This document shows, piece by piece, positions 48,742 to 58,705 of a DNA stretch of 64,000 nucleotides (positions are counted from its first letter, which is position 1; every line of letters begins with the position of its first letter). The stretch lies in contig NZ_CP130886.1 in the NCBI RefSeq assembly GCF_030622045.1, forward strand, positions 6,332,001 to 6,396,000, read 5' to 3'. Origin of the DNA: Planctellipticum variicoloris. GTDB lineage: Bacteria > Planctomycetota > Planctomycetia > Planctomycetales > Planctomycetaceae. The translations under genes and the position numbers were made by a program. The notes beneath the pieces are model-generated. The model was not told the origin of the DNA. It saw nothing but the letters and a program-made list of their open reading frames with translations, and ran no database searches.

Positions 48742-51228
48742 ATGCACCGTGGAGTGTCCCGCACCGGGATCATCGTGTTGCTCGCCGTCACGGCTCTCGT
48801 CGGATGGCGGTGGAGTCTCGCCCAGAACGGGCGAAATCCAGTCGCGCCCGAGTCGCTCCTGCCGGGCGACGCCTGGGCCTACCTGCACTCGGGAGGCAAC
48901 CGCGGCCATGAGGCGGCCTGGAAAAAGACCGCCGCGCACGAAGCGCTGGTCGAGTCCGGCCTGGCGGACTGGATCAACGATCTTGCAACTCAATTCGGAG
49001 AATCGAACCCTCCCATTGAACTGGTTCGCCAGGCGTTCTGGCACTCGCTGGAACATGGCCTCTCCGCGAATCTGACGTTCGGCGAAGGCGATCTGCCACA
49101 GTTCGTGCTCGTCCTGCACGGCGCGGGCGAGTACGTCCCCGTCGCCGCCCGACAGCTTTCCGACGGAGCGGTCCCCGTGATCCGCGAAGTCCTCTCCGGA
49201 CGGACGGTCTATTCGGGAACGATTCCTGGCGAGCCCAACGGGGCCTGGTCGTTCTGGCAGGAGGGGGGACATGCCGTCGTGACGTTCGGCGCCGGCGCTC
49301 CGGCCGCTGTCATTGAGGCGGCCGACGGGCAGCGGCCCAGTATGGCCAAGACGGGAGAGGCCGGTCGCACGCTCAAAGACGATCTCGGGCGAACCGTCAC
49401 GTCCGTCGCCTGGCTCGACGCCGAGCGGCTCCGCGATCGGTTCCAGGATCAAGCCCTTCCGGCGCTCCCGTCCGGCAAGTCCGCGACGGTCGGCCAAGTG
49501 CTCGAAATCCTCGGCGTCGACAATCTTCGCCGCGTCACCAGCCGTTCCGGATTCGATGGCAGAGAGTGCTGGTCGTCCCTCGATATCGATGCAGACGGCG
49601 AGCTGCGCGGCATTCTGAAGCCGTTACTGGCGGGCGGAAGCTTTGCCCTGAAAGACCTGCCTGCACTGCCGCGCAAGACGCCGTTCCTGTCGGTCTTCAC
49701 GCTCGACGTTCCCGGCGTCTACCGCGAAGGGATTCGCATCGCCCGCGAGTTCGCCGATCTGGTCGGCACGGATGAGGAGAAAGCCCAACTGGAAGAGGGG
49801 CTGGCGCTCCTGCCGGAACAGCTCGGGCTGGCCCCCGACGAAGCGCTCCTGGCTCCGCTCGATCCGCTGCAGGTCCTCTACTCCGATTCCGGCAACGGTC
49901 CCTTCGGCATGGGCGTCGGACTGATGGCACGGGTCAACGATCCGCAGCGGCTGCGAGAGTTTCTGGACGGAGTGCTGGAGCGGATTCCTTTTCCTCCAGA
50001 GAACGGTCCGCAGATCGTCCGGACGGACAAGCGCGGCCGGGAGGTGATCTCGATCGGACAGCCCGGCGTTCCCATCTGGCCCTCCTTCTCGGTCGACGAC
50101 AAATGGCTCGTTGCCGGTTTGTCCGCTCAATCCGTCGACGCCTCGCTGGCCCGGATCGACGGCAAGCTGCCCGCCTGGAAGCCGACGCCCGAGCTGCAGC
50201 CGCTGTTGAGCCGGCTGCCGGAGACGATGAGCGGCTTCCAGATCAGCGATCCCCGCGACGGTCTGCGGGCCTCCGGACAACTGATGCCGATGCTGATGGC
50301 GGGTATCCAGCAGGCTCGCCAGCAGGCCCGCGTCGCAGACGACGCGCCTCTGCCCGACATGCCTTCCATGGACCTCGTCGCCGAGCCGCTGTTTCCCAAC
50401 GTGACCGTCTGCACGGCGCACGCGAAGGGAATGACCTGGCAGTCGCGGCAGTCGTTGCCGTCGCTGCCGCTGGGGATTTCCTTCGAGGCCCCGTCGGTCG
50501 GGACCAGCGCGGTCCTCGTGGCGTTGCTGCTCCCCGCAGTTCAGCAGGCGCGCGAGGCCGCCCGTCGCACGCAGTCAAAGAACAATCTGAGGCAGATTGC
50601 CCTGGCGCTGCACAACTATCATGACACGTTCAACGAGTTCCCGGCCGGGACGGTGGCTGGTCCCGAGAAGCCGGAGGACCGCCTGAGCTGGATGGTCGGA
50701 CTTCTCCCCTACCTGGATCAGGCGCCGCTGTATAACCAGATGGCGCCCAAGGGGACCCTGGCCGACGAAGCAAACGTCGCCGCCCGTCCCGTCGACATTC
50801 AGATCTTCCTGCATCCCAATGCGGTGCCCGACCCGAACATCGACGGCGGTCGAACCGACTACGCCGGTGTCGCCGGACTGGGCGCCGACGGCCCGACTCT
50901 CAAGAAGGGAGATAAGAAGGCCGGCGCGTTCGGCTACAACGAGGCTCGCGGCATCCGGGACTTCACCGACGGCACGAGCAACACCGTGATGGTCGGAGAA
51001 GTGAAGGTGAATCGAGGACCCTGGATCCAGGGCGGTCCCGGCACCATCCGGCCGCTGGTGCAGCAGCCCTATATCAACGGCGCCGAAGGATTCGGATCCA
51101 ATTCCACCGGCGGCTGCCACTTCGTGCTGGCGGATGGTTCCGTGCGCTTCATCAGCGAGAACATCGATCCGGCCGTCATGGAAGCCCTCGTCACCATCGG
51201 CGGCGGCGAAGTGCTCGGAGATTTCTGA
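48742..51228 (+). CDS. DUF1559 family exported protein
   Basis: An 828-aa protein with an N-terminal membrane anchor/signal ([19 protein letters not shown]), a long N-terminal domain of unknown fold (about 30-600), and a C-terminal DUF1559 (SBP_bac_10-type) region: [35 protein letters not shown], then [22 protein letters not shown] and the terminal [21 protein letters not shown]1559 proteins are hugely expanded in planctomycetes and usually carry a type IV pilin-like N-terminus, which this one lacks. It lies 134 nt after the ABC-linked membrane protein and may be part of the same unit. Confidence 0.88.
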   Translation: MHRGVSRTGIIVLLAVTALVGWRWSLAQNGRNPVAPESLLPGDAWAYLHSGGNRGHEAAWKKTAAHEALVESGLADWINDLATQFGESNPPIELVRQAFWHSLEHGLSANLTFGEGDLPQFVLVLHGAGEYVPVAARQLSDGAVPVIREVLSGRTVYSGTIPGEPNGAWSFWQEGGHAVVTFGAGAPAAVIEAADGQRPSMAKTGEAGRTLKDDLGRTVTSVAWLDAERLRDRFQDQALPALPSGKSATVGQVLEILGVDNLRRVTSRSGFDGRECWSSLDIDADGELRGILKPLLAGGSFALKDLPALPRKTPFLSVFTLDVPGVYREGIRIAREFADLVGTDEEKAQLEEGLALLPEQLGLAPDEALLAPLDPLQVLYSDSGNGPFGMGVGLMARVNDPQRLREFLDGVLERIPFPPENGPQIVRTDKRGREVISIGQPGVPIWPSFSVDDKWLVAGLSAQSVDASLARIDGKLPAWKPTPELQPLLSRLPETMSGFQISDPRDGLRASGQLMPMLMAGIQQARQQARVADDAPLPDMPSMDLVAEPLFPNVTVCTAHAKGMTWQSRQSLPSLPLGISFEAPSVGTSAVLVALLLPAVQQAREAARRTQSKNNLRQIALALHNYHDTFNEFPAGTVAGPEKPEDRLSWMVGLLPYLDQAPLYNQMAPKGTLADEANVAARPVDIQIFLHPNAVPDPNIDGGRTDYAGVAGLGADGPTLKKGDKKAGAFGYNEARGIRDFTDGTSNTVMVGEVKVNRGPWIQGGPGTIRPLVQQPYINGAEGFGSNSTGGCHFVLADGSVRFISENIDPAVMEALVTIGGGEVLGDF

Positions 51229-51414
51229 GAACGACTCGCTCCCAGGCTCCGCCAGCGAGAGTCCGGCGGCGAGGCTCCGCCTCGCATTCTCTGGATAACG
51301 CGTCATGGCTGCGTGGACGCGAAGCGGAGCCCCGCATCGAGCGATTCCCAAGCGGAGTTTGGGAACCAGTTGAATTCCGCGCATTCGCAATCGAACGAGG
51401 CGAGGGGCGAAGGA

Positions 51415-51837
51415 TTGGACCGTCGAACCGCAAAACGGTGGCTGCCGGTCGCAGGTTTGATCCTGGTCTCCGTGTGGCTCGCAGTTCAGGCGCTGCAGTC
51501 ACAACTCAATGTGGAGGAGTCCGCCGTCATTGGCACATGGAGGACGCCTCCGCTGGAGGACGGGCACAGGACCTTGATGTCGTTGACGTCGGCCCGGCGA
51601 TGTCGAATTCGCGTCGCCTATGCGGATGGAAAGGTCAGAGACCAGTTGCAGGGGGCATGGTCGATCAGGGATGGCCTGCTGACGGTCGATACTCGCTCGT
51701 TCCTGGAGTGTCTGCCGGGGCCGATGCGACTGCGCGGACCGGGTGAGATCTGGACGTTCGCCCTGCGAGGCGACGATCTCATTTACGCACCGGATGGCCC
51801 GAAACCGATCCCGCTGGAACGAATGTCGCTTGATTGA
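51415..51837 (+). CDS. Small single-pass membrane protein of unknown function
   Basis: About 140 residues: a membrane helix (WLPVAGLILVSVWLAVQAL) followed by a ~100-residue exported domain with a lipocalin-like pattern (IGTWRTPPLEDGHRTLMSL, CRIRVAYADGKVRDQLQGAW). The frame opens at a GTG at 51313, but that part is translated TTCCCAGG-type repeat; the TTG at 51415 with AGGGGCGAAGGA upstream is preferred. Function unknown. Confidence 0.6.
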   Translation: MDRRTAKRWLPVAGLILVSVWLAVQALQSQLNVEESAVIGTWRTPPLEDGHRTLMSLTSARRCRIRVAYADGKVRDQLQGAWSIRDGLLTVDTRSFLECLPGPMRLRGPGEIWTFALRGDDLIYAPDGPKPIPLERMSLD

Positions 51838-52012
51838 ATACGCCGCCCATTTGCCGGCGCCGCGCGGGAGAGTTGCCGAAATATCTGATACCCCGACGGA
51901 GAGTCCTGAACGTCCGGAGTGACTCGACGCGGAGCCCCGCAAGTCCTGGTTCCCAGGCGGAACCTGGTTGCCAGTTGAGCAGAGCGCAGAATCCGGCACG
52001 CCGGAGCGTGCC

Positions 52013-55000
52013 CTACTTCGCCGCGGCGGCCAGCGTCGACTTTCCAAGCCCCTGTCGGGCGTTCGAGCCGAATACGTAGGACGGCAATTCGATCGCCCCC
52101 AGCGCGTTCACCGCGAACTCCGACATCTGCCGGTCAATCCCCGCCTGCGGCGCCTCTCCCTGATCCAACCGGATCAGCAGCCGGTCCAGGTTGCCGAAGC
52201 GTCGCGCGGTTTCCCAGATGGTTGTCCCTCCCTGCTCGAACGCGATCCGGCACTCGATCACCTTGATCGTCACCTGCGTCTGGTCGGAGCGGTTCCCGAT
52301 CTTGGAAACATTCGTCGTCCCCATGTTTTTGACGCCGACAGTCACTGCCACCCGCGTCGGAGCGCCATCGGCCCGCTCCAGTTGCGACTTGGCCAGCCGC
52401 TGCGTGAGCCGTTCGGTCAGCAACCGGCGCATCTCCGACAGCTCCGGCTCCGGGCCGATCGTCACCTGCAGCGCAACCTTGTCACCCGGCTTCAATCGGG
52501 CGTTGGCCGCCAGGTTGGTTCCTTCGAGCTTGCCGGCCGCCGCTCCGTCCGGCAGCGCAGCGCTCCGCAACTGCCACTTGTTCGCCACCGGCAGCGCAAA
52601 CCAGCACTTGCCCCCCGGCTGCGTGCGGGCGAGCACCGCCAGCCCCGGATCGTAGCTCCAGGCTACCGCCTGGAACGGTTTGCTGATGAGCTGGCTCCCT
52701 CCCAGCAGCAGGTAATCGTCCCCCATCCAGGCAAGCTGTTCCGACTGGTCCGGCACCGGCCAGCGCGCAGCGACCTGTCCTTCCGCAATGTCGATCACGG
52801 AGATCAGCTTGTTGGCTTCGCTCCCCTGCGACAGCGCCAGCCATTGACCGCTCGGATGGAACGCCATTCCGGCCACCTTGGCCTCCAGCGCGACCAGACC
52901 GATTCCGTCGCCCGACGCAACATCGAACAGCGCCAGATCCTTGTCGCCCAGAATATTGCCTCGAACAACCGCCAGTTGCTTTCCGCCAGGCGAGACGGCG
53001 TAGCGCCGGGCGTCCGCGAGTTTGAGCACCGGAGTCAGCCCGCCGCTGATCTTCCAGACCACCAGTTGATCTCCCTGGCTGTGCGTGACGACGTGGTCGT
53101 CGTCGACGAACTCCGCCGACGCAAGCTGCCGCTCCCGCTCTTCGCTGGCCGTCTGGAAGGGCCGCCAGCCCAGCACATGGCTCCCATCGCCCGCAAGGCT
53201 GTAAATATCGAGCCGGCCTTCCCCCCGATGCAGCTCCAGCAGCACCTTGCCGCCGTCCGGCGAAATCGAATAGAGGTCTGCCGAGAACGGCGCCTTGATG
53301 CGGCCCGTTCGCTTGCCGTCCGCCAGACCATACGTGTCGACCTGCGTTTCCTTGGCGATCGGCTTCGGCGGCTTCATCGCCAGCCGTTCGCGCGTCGCCG
53401 CGTCGATCAGGTTGAAGCCCTTGACCTTGGGATCGTCCACATCTTCGTCGATCGCGATCCGGACGGCCGCCACGGGATTCGCCCCGCGGCCGAGGACCAC
53501 GTCCCGGAGAACTCCCTTCGTCGCTTCGAGCGCCAGCGGCGATTTCAGCGCCGGGACATCGATTCCGGCGTCGGGCTTCGCCGTCCAGTCGTTCGATGCA
53601 ATGGCTTCCGAGGCGTCCGCGAAGTCCGTCGGCGTCAGCGGCGGCAGATCGAGGTCGATCGCCATGCCCCCCGCCGCTGCGGCGGCCGCCCCTTTCGCCA
53701 GCTTCTCGTCGTCGAGCTTCAGCACCTCCAGCTTGGAATCCCCCTTGCCCACCTCCACTCCCACCAGCCAGTCCGCCCCCATCACTTTGCGGGCGACATT
53801 GAGATCCGCCCCTTCGATCTTCGGGTAGCTGAAGACCAGTTGTTTCGCGTCCCGATCGATGATCCCTCGACTGTGGGCCAGCCAGCGGCGTCCGCCGGGG
53901 AACGGTTCCAGCCGTTCCTTCTGGTAACCGGGATCGAGCTGTTCCTTGAGATCCGGTTCGATATCGAAATCGTCGACGATCTGTCCCGTCGCCAGGTTCC
54001 AGACGACGAACTGCGAAAACTTCCCGCGACCGGCGCGGGCGGACACGTTGTAGATCACCGCCAGTTCGCTGCCGTCGGGGGAAAATCCGAACGCGCCGAA
54101 GTCCAGCGAATGCGCCTTGCCGTCGATTTCAATCGCGCCCGCCAGTTTGCCCGTTTCCAGGTCGTAGAGCTCCAGACGCTTGAGGAGAAACTCGCCATTC
54201 ACCGCCAGATACCGCCCTCCCGGGCTGAAGGCATGAAACGGCTCGGGCTGGAAGTTCTTATCTCCGACGATCTGCTGCACGAAATTCCCGGAAGGGAGCT
54301 CCCAGACCTTCACGCCGCGATCGACCTGCGACAACGCCACCAGACGGTCCGGACGGGGGAGCGCGAGCGTCGAAATCTGAAATCGCGTCGACGCATCGGT
54401 GACAGTCAATTCTCCCAGCGGCTTCTTCGCCTTCACGTCGAAAACGGTAATCGTTTTGCTGCCCGGCGAAGCCATTGCCAGATACTTGCCGTCCGGGCTG
54501 AGGCCGAGATCGTTGGATGCGGAGATCCCCGTCACGGTCCCGGCTTTGCCGCCCGTCGTCAGATTGTAGATTTCAAACGGGGACTTCGAACCGATGTCGC
54601 TCTTGATGCCGACGAACGGGCTCGACGCGACCGGATACAACACCGCGTCGTTGCGGAGATTGCGGCCCTCGACCTTGATCTTCAGCGGTTTCTCCGACTT
54701 GAACTCCTCAATCGCTGCCGGCGGATCGGCCTGGACCGTCCAGTCGGCGGACTTCTTGAAGACGAGCCGGGGCGATTCGTCCGTGGTCTTCGCCGGCTGA
54801 AATCCAGAGGGCGTTGCTCCCGGGCCGGCTGCCGGAGCCTTCGGCGCCGCGGCAACGGCCGGATTTCCCGGGGCCGCGGGAGGTGTTGCAGATGCCGGCG
54901 CGGCGAGCGGAACCGCGGCCGCCACAGGTGGCAAAACAGCGGGCGGCATCCCGGCGGGCGGAGACTGTCGGTCTGGCTGAGTTTGAGCAACCGGCTGAGC

Positions 55001-55270
55001 CTGAACAGCCGGCCGTGTCAGATTACTGACGACCAGAAAGGCAATGATCCCGCAGACGACGGCCGATCCCACGCCGACGCCGATCAGTACGCCGGCCGAC
55101 GACTGCGACTTTTTCCGGCCCTTCTTCGATCCGCCGCTGGAACGACGGCGTGCGCCGCCCGGAACCTCGATCTCCGCGCCGCACGATTTGCAGTCGACGG
55201 TGGCGCCGGCGAGGTCGTCGGGAAAGCGGTATTTCTTACCGCACTCGGGGCAATCAGTCTGGACTGGCAT
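52013..55270 (-). CDS. WD40-repeat protein with MJ0042 zinc finger and membrane anchor
   Basis: A 1,085-aa protein. The N-terminus has an MJ0042-type zinc finger (CPEC at 7-10, CKSC at 27-30), then a basic patch, a membrane helix (~60-82), a Pro/Ala-rich linker (~85-165) and about ten WD40/PQQ-like blades (FGAFGFSPDGSELAVIY, YSISPDGGKVLLEL, GMAFHPSGQWLALSQG). It ends in a ~200-residue C-terminal domain with a helical LTERLTQRLAKSQLE segment. The zinc finger would be cytoplasmic and the propellers exported. Such proteins are common in planctomycetes, with no known function. GAGGG precedes ATG 55270. Confidence 0.88.
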   Translation of the reverse strand: MPVQTDCPECGKKYRFPDDLAGATVDCKSCGAEIEVPGGARRRSSGGSKKGRKKSQSSAGVLIGVGVGSAVVCGIIAFLVVSNLTRPAVQAQPVAQTQPDRQSPPAGMPPAVLPPVAAAVPLAAPASATPPAAPGNPAVAAAPKAPAAGPGATPSGFQPAKTTDESPRLVFKKSADWTVQADPPAAIEEFKSEKPLKIKVEGRNLRNDAVLYPVASSPFVGIKSDIGSKSPFEIYNLTTGGKAGTVTGISASNDLGLSPDGKYLAMASPGSKTITVFDVKAKKPLGELTVTDASTRFQISTLALPRPDRLVALSQVDRGVKVWELPSGNFVQQIVGDKNFQPEPFHAFSPGGRYLAVNGEFLLKRLELYDLETGKLAGAIEIDGKAHSLDFGAFGFSPDGSELAVIYNVSARAGRGKFSQFVVWNLATGQIVDDFDIEPDLKEQLDPGYQKERLEPFPGGRRWLAHSRGIIDRDAKQLVFSYPKIEGADLNVARKVMGADWLVGVEVGKGDSKLEVLKLDDEKLAKGAAAAAAGGMAIDLDLPPLTPTDFADASEAIASNDWTAKPDAGIDVPALKSPLALEATKGVLRDVVLGRGANPVAAVRIAIDEDVDDPKVKGFNLIDAATRERLAMKPPKPIAKETQVDTYGLADGKRTGRIKAPFSADLYSISPDGGKVLLELHRGEGRLDIYSLAGDGSHVLGWRPFQTASEERERQLASAEFVDDDHVVTHSQGDQLVVWKISGGLTPVLKLADARRYAVSPGGKQLAVVRGNILGDKDLALFDVASGDGIGLVALEAKVAGMAFHPSGQWLALSQGSEANKLISVIDIAEGQVAARWPVPDQSEQLAWMGDDYLLLGGSQLISKPFQAVAWSYDPGLAVLARTQPGGKCWFALPVANKWQLRSAALPDGAAAGKLEGTNLAANARLKPGDKVALQVTIGPEPELSEMRRLLTERLTQRLAKSQLERADGAPTRVAVTVGVKNMGTTNVSKIGNRSDQTQVTIKVIECRIAFEQGGTTIWETARRFGNLDRLLIRLDQGEAPQAGIDRQMSEFAVNALGAIELPSYVFGSNARQGLGKSTLAAAAK

Positions 55271-55666
55271 GAAAGTACCCTCAAGGCCCGGAGAGGGAGC
55301 GTGCTTGATTGTGCGATGTGGAATCAGAATCCCCGAACGGGGCAGTGATGACGGACGCAAATCTTCAACGATGCCGTGCGACGAGCGCCGCAGTCATCCT
55401 GACGTGATCGTCAGCCGCCCGCAAGAGGTTGTCCAGTGCAAGTTTCTGGCGGCGTCACTCGCCTTGCATCTGGTTCCCAGGCTCTGCCTCGCGCCATTGG
55501 CGGCTGACGAACGACGTTGTCGAGCGGTCCCGGCGGACCGCCCGAGACAGAGCCCGGGGACTCGTTCTGGGCGATTTCTCAAAAGATGAATTGACAGGCG
55601 ATATATCGCGTGCCAACATGTGGTCATTCCATTCTCGACCCTCGTTCGTTCACTGAGGGGATTCGT
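55271..55666. other. 396-nt gap with padR promoter region
   Basis: The gap between the divergent WD40 and padR genes holds a decayed GTTCCCAGGC repeat (55466-55487) and the TTGACA/GCGATATATCGC elements at 55591-55609. No gene is seen. Confidence 0.55.
55591..55609 (+). promoter_or_regulatory. TTGACA box and 12-bp palindrome ahead of padR
   Basis: TTGACA (55591-55596) is a consensus -35 box; GCGATATATCGC (55598-55609) is a perfect palindrome directly after it. This AT-centred palindrome resembles PadR binding sites. No strong -10 box is seen. Confidence 0.5.
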
Positions 55667-56026
55667 ATGAAGACGCAACGATTCGGTCCCGACCTGCTCC
55701 GCGGCAGCCTCGATCTGATGGTTCTGTCGATCCTCGCCGGCGGCAGCACCTACGGCTACGAACTGCAGCAGCGGCTGCGCGACGCCAGCACGAACCTCGT
55801 GCAGATTCAGGCCGGCACCCTCTACCCCCTGCTGCATCGCCTGGAAACCGACGGCCTGATCCGCAGTCGCTGGGAGTCCAGCACGGGCCGCAAGCGCAAA
55901 TGGTACGACCTGACCGCGGCAGGCAAACGCCGGCTGACCACGCAGACGCAGGAATGGGATCGGTACGTGGCCTGCATCCAGTCGGTGCTGGCGCCGGTGC
56001 GGGCAGCGCTGCCAGAACCAGCTTGA
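55667..56026 (+). CDS. PadR-family transcriptional regulator
   Basis: A 119-aa winged-helix regulator with the PadR pattern: LLRGSLDLMVLSILAGGSTYGYELQQRL, LVQIQAGTLYPLLHRLETDGLI, WESSTGRKRKWYDLTAAGKR. In planctomycetes short PadR proteins are often followed, as here, by a gene with a HAAS/permease-prefix domain, forming an autoregulated unit. GAGGGG precedes ATG 55667; a TTGACA box and palindrome lie 58-76 nt upstream. Confidence 0.95.
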   Translation: MKTQRFGPDLLRGSLDLMVLSILAGGSTYGYELQQRLRDASTNLVQIQAGTLYPLLHRLETDGLIRSRWESSTGRKRKWYDLTAAGKRRLTTQTQEWDRYVACIQSVLAPVRAALPEPA

Positions 56027-56034
56027 GACGTTCC

Positions 56035-56117
56035 GGGTGGCACGTCCCTGAGTCCTCGAAGGACGTGTCTTTGAATCAAGACCACGCCCTTCGCAAAGCC
56101 TCAGGGACGTGCCACCC
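56035..56117. repeat. Family A palindromic repeat, copy 6 (inverted), inside padR unit
   Basis: Perfect 18-bp ends; the GCAAAGC word is on the right arm, so orientation is opposite to copy 5. It lies between padR and its probable partner gene. Confidence 0.9.
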
Positions 56118-56203
56118 GAAATCCCTGTTTGATGATTCTCGATTTTGGAATTGTTTCGAATTTCGCGTTTCGGATTTTGTGCTTCGTCCGCAGGAGGTTC
56201 GCC

Positions 56204-57610
56204 ATGACCGAACCGGACTTCGACGCCTATCTCAATCTGCTGTCGAAACTTCTCCGGCTGACGCGCGGCCAGCAGGCGGAGATTACGTCCGAGCTGCGCG
56301 ATCACCTCGAAGAACGCTGCGCAGACCTGCTGTCTCAGGGCCATCCGCGTGACGCGGCGATCCGCCTGGCCCTCGACGAACTCGGCGACACGGCCGTTCT
56401 GGCCGGCGAGTTTGCACCGTCCCTTCAAGTCCGCCGCCGGAGAACCATCATGCGCTATTCGATTCTCTCAGCGTCGGCCGTGGCCGTCACGTTCGTCGTC
56501 GCGTCGCTGTTCGGTCCTGCGGGGCCGGAGCAGAGGGCCAACTCGGTTGTCGTGCAGGCACAGGACCAGCCTGCCGACGCAAAAGTGAAGCCGAATGCGG
56601 AACTCAAACCGCTGACGGAGGAGGAACTGCGCCGGCAGATCGAGGAGAAGCTGGCGCGACGCGATGTTCAGATCGATTTCACCGACTCGCCTCTGGAGGA
56701 GTCGCTCACGTGGATGGGCGACCTGCTGGATCTCGATTTCCTGCTGGACCGCAAATATCTTGAGGAGAGCGAAATTGCCGCCGATCAGCCGATCACGCTG
56801 CAGACCCGGCTGGGCGCGCTGTCTGTGCGGACGGCCCTCGAATTGATCCTGCATCAGGTGGGCGACAATCAGCTCACGTTCGCCATCCGCGATGGCGTGG
56901 TGATGATCACCGGACCCGCGGCGGACTATGAGAACGAAGTCTACGACTGCCGGGATCTGATCGCCGGGGTCCAGGTCGAAATGCGAGTTGGCAGCCCCGG
57001 GGGGCCGTTGGGGACCGGCATCGGCGGAATGGGCGGCGGCGGTGGCGGCGGCGGCGGTTACTTCCAGGTCGGGCCGTTCGCGACCGCAGTGCTGGGGCAG
57101 TTTGGCGGTGGCATGGGCGGTGGCATGGGGGGCGGCGCGGCGCCTGCGGGAGGCGCTGAAGCGGGGCAGGGAGGAACGGCCCCGGTCATTGTCTGTCCGC
57201 TCGGCAATGCGACCTCGCGAGCCGGGCAGGCGCTGATCGGCGTCATCCAGGCCGCCACAAAGCCGGAGATGTGGGAGGAGTCCGACGGCGAAGGGGGCAC
57301 GATTGCCGAGTACGACGGTCTGATCATCATCCACCATAGCCAGCGGGTGCATCGCAAGGTGGAAGAGCTGCTCATGAAGCTGCGGGAAGTGCGCGGGAAG
57401 CAACGACCGGCGCAGCCGGCCTCATTGGGCGAACCCCTTCCTGGCGGTGGTCCGCAGCCCGGCACGATCAGTGATCCTGCACTGCAGCGCAGCTCCGGAT
57501 TCCCCGGCCAACCGACGGCGCTTCCCCCGGGAAGTCTGCCGGGCGCTTCACGACGACCGACGTATCGCGAAGAACCGGCTGCGGAAAAGCCCGCGAGAAC
57601 GGGCTTCTGA
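56204..57610 (+). CDS. HAAS-domain protein with secretin-like STN region
   Basis: A 468-aa protein. Residues 1-75 are a HAAS/permease-prefix domain (SKLLRLTRGQQAEITSELRD, HLEERCADLLSQGHPRDAA), followed by a membrane helix (ILSASAVAVTFVVASLFG). The exported part has an STN-type secretin/TonB N-terminal fold (PLEESLTWMGDLLDLDFLLD, TALELILHQVGDNQLTFAIR), a glycine-rich linker, and a second domain ending in HRKVEELLMKLREVRGK. HAAS domains are linked to PadR-controlled membrane proteins; the secretin-like half suggests envelope assembly or sensing. A consensus AGGAGG (56192-56197) precedes ATG 56204. Confidence 0.88.
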   Translation: MTEPDFDAYLNLLSKLLRLTRGQQAEITSELRDHLEERCADLLSQGHPRDAAIRLALDELGDTAVLAGEFAPSLQVRRRRTIMRYSILSASAVAVTFVVASLFGPAGPEQRANSVVVQAQDQPADAKVKPNAELKPLTEEELRRQIEEKLARRDVQIDFTDSPLEESLTWMGDLLDLDFLLDRKYLEESEIAADQPITLQTRLGALSVRTALELILHQVGDNQLTFAIRDGVVMITGPAADYENEVYDCRDLIAGVQVEMRVGSPGGPLGTGIGGMGGGGGGGGGYFQVGPFATAVLGQFGGGMGGGMGGGAAPAGGAEAGQGGTAPVIVCPLGNATSRAGQALIGVIQAATKPEMWEESDGEGGTIAEYDGLIIIHHSQRVHRKVEELLMKLREVRGKQRPAQPASLGEPLPGGGPQPGTISDPALQRSSGFPGQPTALPPGSLPGASRRPTYREEPAAEKPARTGF

Positions 57611-57744
57611 CGCGGAATGAGTTGCAGATTTGACCAACGGGACGGCAAAGCGGGTCTGCTTCGTTGTCCCATTCCCTTTCTGGCGAGCCCGCTTCGAGTT
57701 GTCCTTGTCGGCCGACGATCAGCGGGATCTGATTTCGGTGGACC

Positions 57745-58362
57745 ATGCAGCGAGTTTCGAATCCGCCAGTCGCTCTGTCGCTCGGAGTTTCGAATTCGCG
57801 GGGTATCGTGGATTACGCATCTGCCCTTTATGCCATCACGTCCGATCCCCGGTATCACGGTAATCTCGACTGGGGCGAGCCCCGGCGCGGCCATCCCGAA
57901 GGGACCGTCCGGGCTCACATTGTCGAGTTGGAGCGGAACCTCAAGCGTCTCCGCCGACGGCTCTCGGCCGGGGACTGCGACAAGCTGCGGCTGTTGATTC
58001 ACGTCCACGACACGTTCAAGCCGGAAGCGAAATCGGGCGTCCCGATCATCGATTCCCGCAGCCACGCCTCGCTGGCCAAGGCTTTCCTCGCCGAGTTCTG
58101 CGACGACGCCGACCTGTTGGCGATGGTGCAGTTCCACGACGAGCCGTATGCCTTGTGGCAGCAGGTCAGGAACAAGGGAACGTACAATCCCGACCGGCTG
58201 GCGGCGTTGATTGACGCGATTCGGGACTGGAATCTGTTCCTGGCGTTCCTGATTGTCGACGGCTGCACGGAGGGGAAAGACCGAGGGTCGCTGCACTGGT
58301 TCTTCGGCGAGGTGGCCGGGAAGGTGACGGCGGAGATCGCGGCGTGTGATATTCTGGAGTAG
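57745..58362 (+). CDS. HD-superfamily-like hypothetical protein
   Basis: A 205-aa, mainly helical protein. The segments LRLLIHVHDTFKPEA, SHASLAKAFLAEFCD and MVQFHDEPYALW place conserved His/Asp pairs in the order seen in HD-type metal-dependent phosphohydrolases, though the canonical HD motif is shortened. It may hydrolyse nucleotides, but this is inference. The first ~20 residues are doubtful; a later start near residue 22 is possible. No signal peptide. Confidence 0.65.
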   Translation: MQRVSNPPVALSLGVSNSRGIVDYASALYAITSDPRYHGNLDWGEPRRGHPEGTVRAHIVELERNLKRLRRRLSAGDCDKLRLLIHVHDTFKPEAKSGVPIIDSRSHASLAKAFLAEFCDDADLLAMVQFHDEPYALWQQVRNKGTYNPDRLAALIDAIRDWNLFLAFLIVDGCTEGKDRGSLHWFFGEVAGKVTAEIAACDILE

Positions 58363-58462
58363 AAGTCGCGGTCCCGACGAAAGGCTTACGATTTGTGTTC
58401 AGGCGGTCCTCGTCCAGCGATAGAATTTGAGTGAGTCGAGTGACATTGGAGGATGCGTCCCG

Positions 58463-58705
58463 ATGAAGCCTGTGATCGGCGTCGTTCACGGAAATCGAAT
58501 CGAACTGGACGGGGATCTCGGACTGCCGGATGGCCAGGAGGTGGAAGTTCTGGTGCGTCCGAAGCGCCTGCGCGAAGCGGTCGGCGCCGGGTTGCAACGG
58601 TGCGCAGGCGCCATGACCTCGCTCTGGACGGACGACGACGACCGGATTCTGGAGGAGATTCAGCGGGATCGCGAGCAGGCTGAGATGCGCGAGCCTCTCG
58701 GATGA
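58463..58705 (+). CDS. Antitoxin of the AF2212/DUF104-like family
   Basis: An 80-aa protein: an AbrB/DUF104-like N-terminal beta domain (VIGVVHGNRIELDGDLGLP, DGQEVEVLVRPKR) and a C-terminal toxin-binding helix (DDDDRILEEIQRDREQAEM). GGAGG precedes ATG 58463. The stop overlaps the next start by ATGA, the standard arrangement of an antitoxin-VapC pair. The toxin gene is broken, so this is a solitary antitoxin. Confidence 0.85.
   Translation: MKPVIGVVHGNRIELDGDLGLPDGQEVEVLVRPKRLREAVGAGLQRCAGAMTSLWTDDDDRILEEIQRDREQAEMREPLG

Noticed and set aside
56988-57150. Glycine-rich GGC tandem stretch as a regulatory repeat
   Set aside because: It encodes a linker in the HAAS-STN protein and shows no fixed repeat unit.
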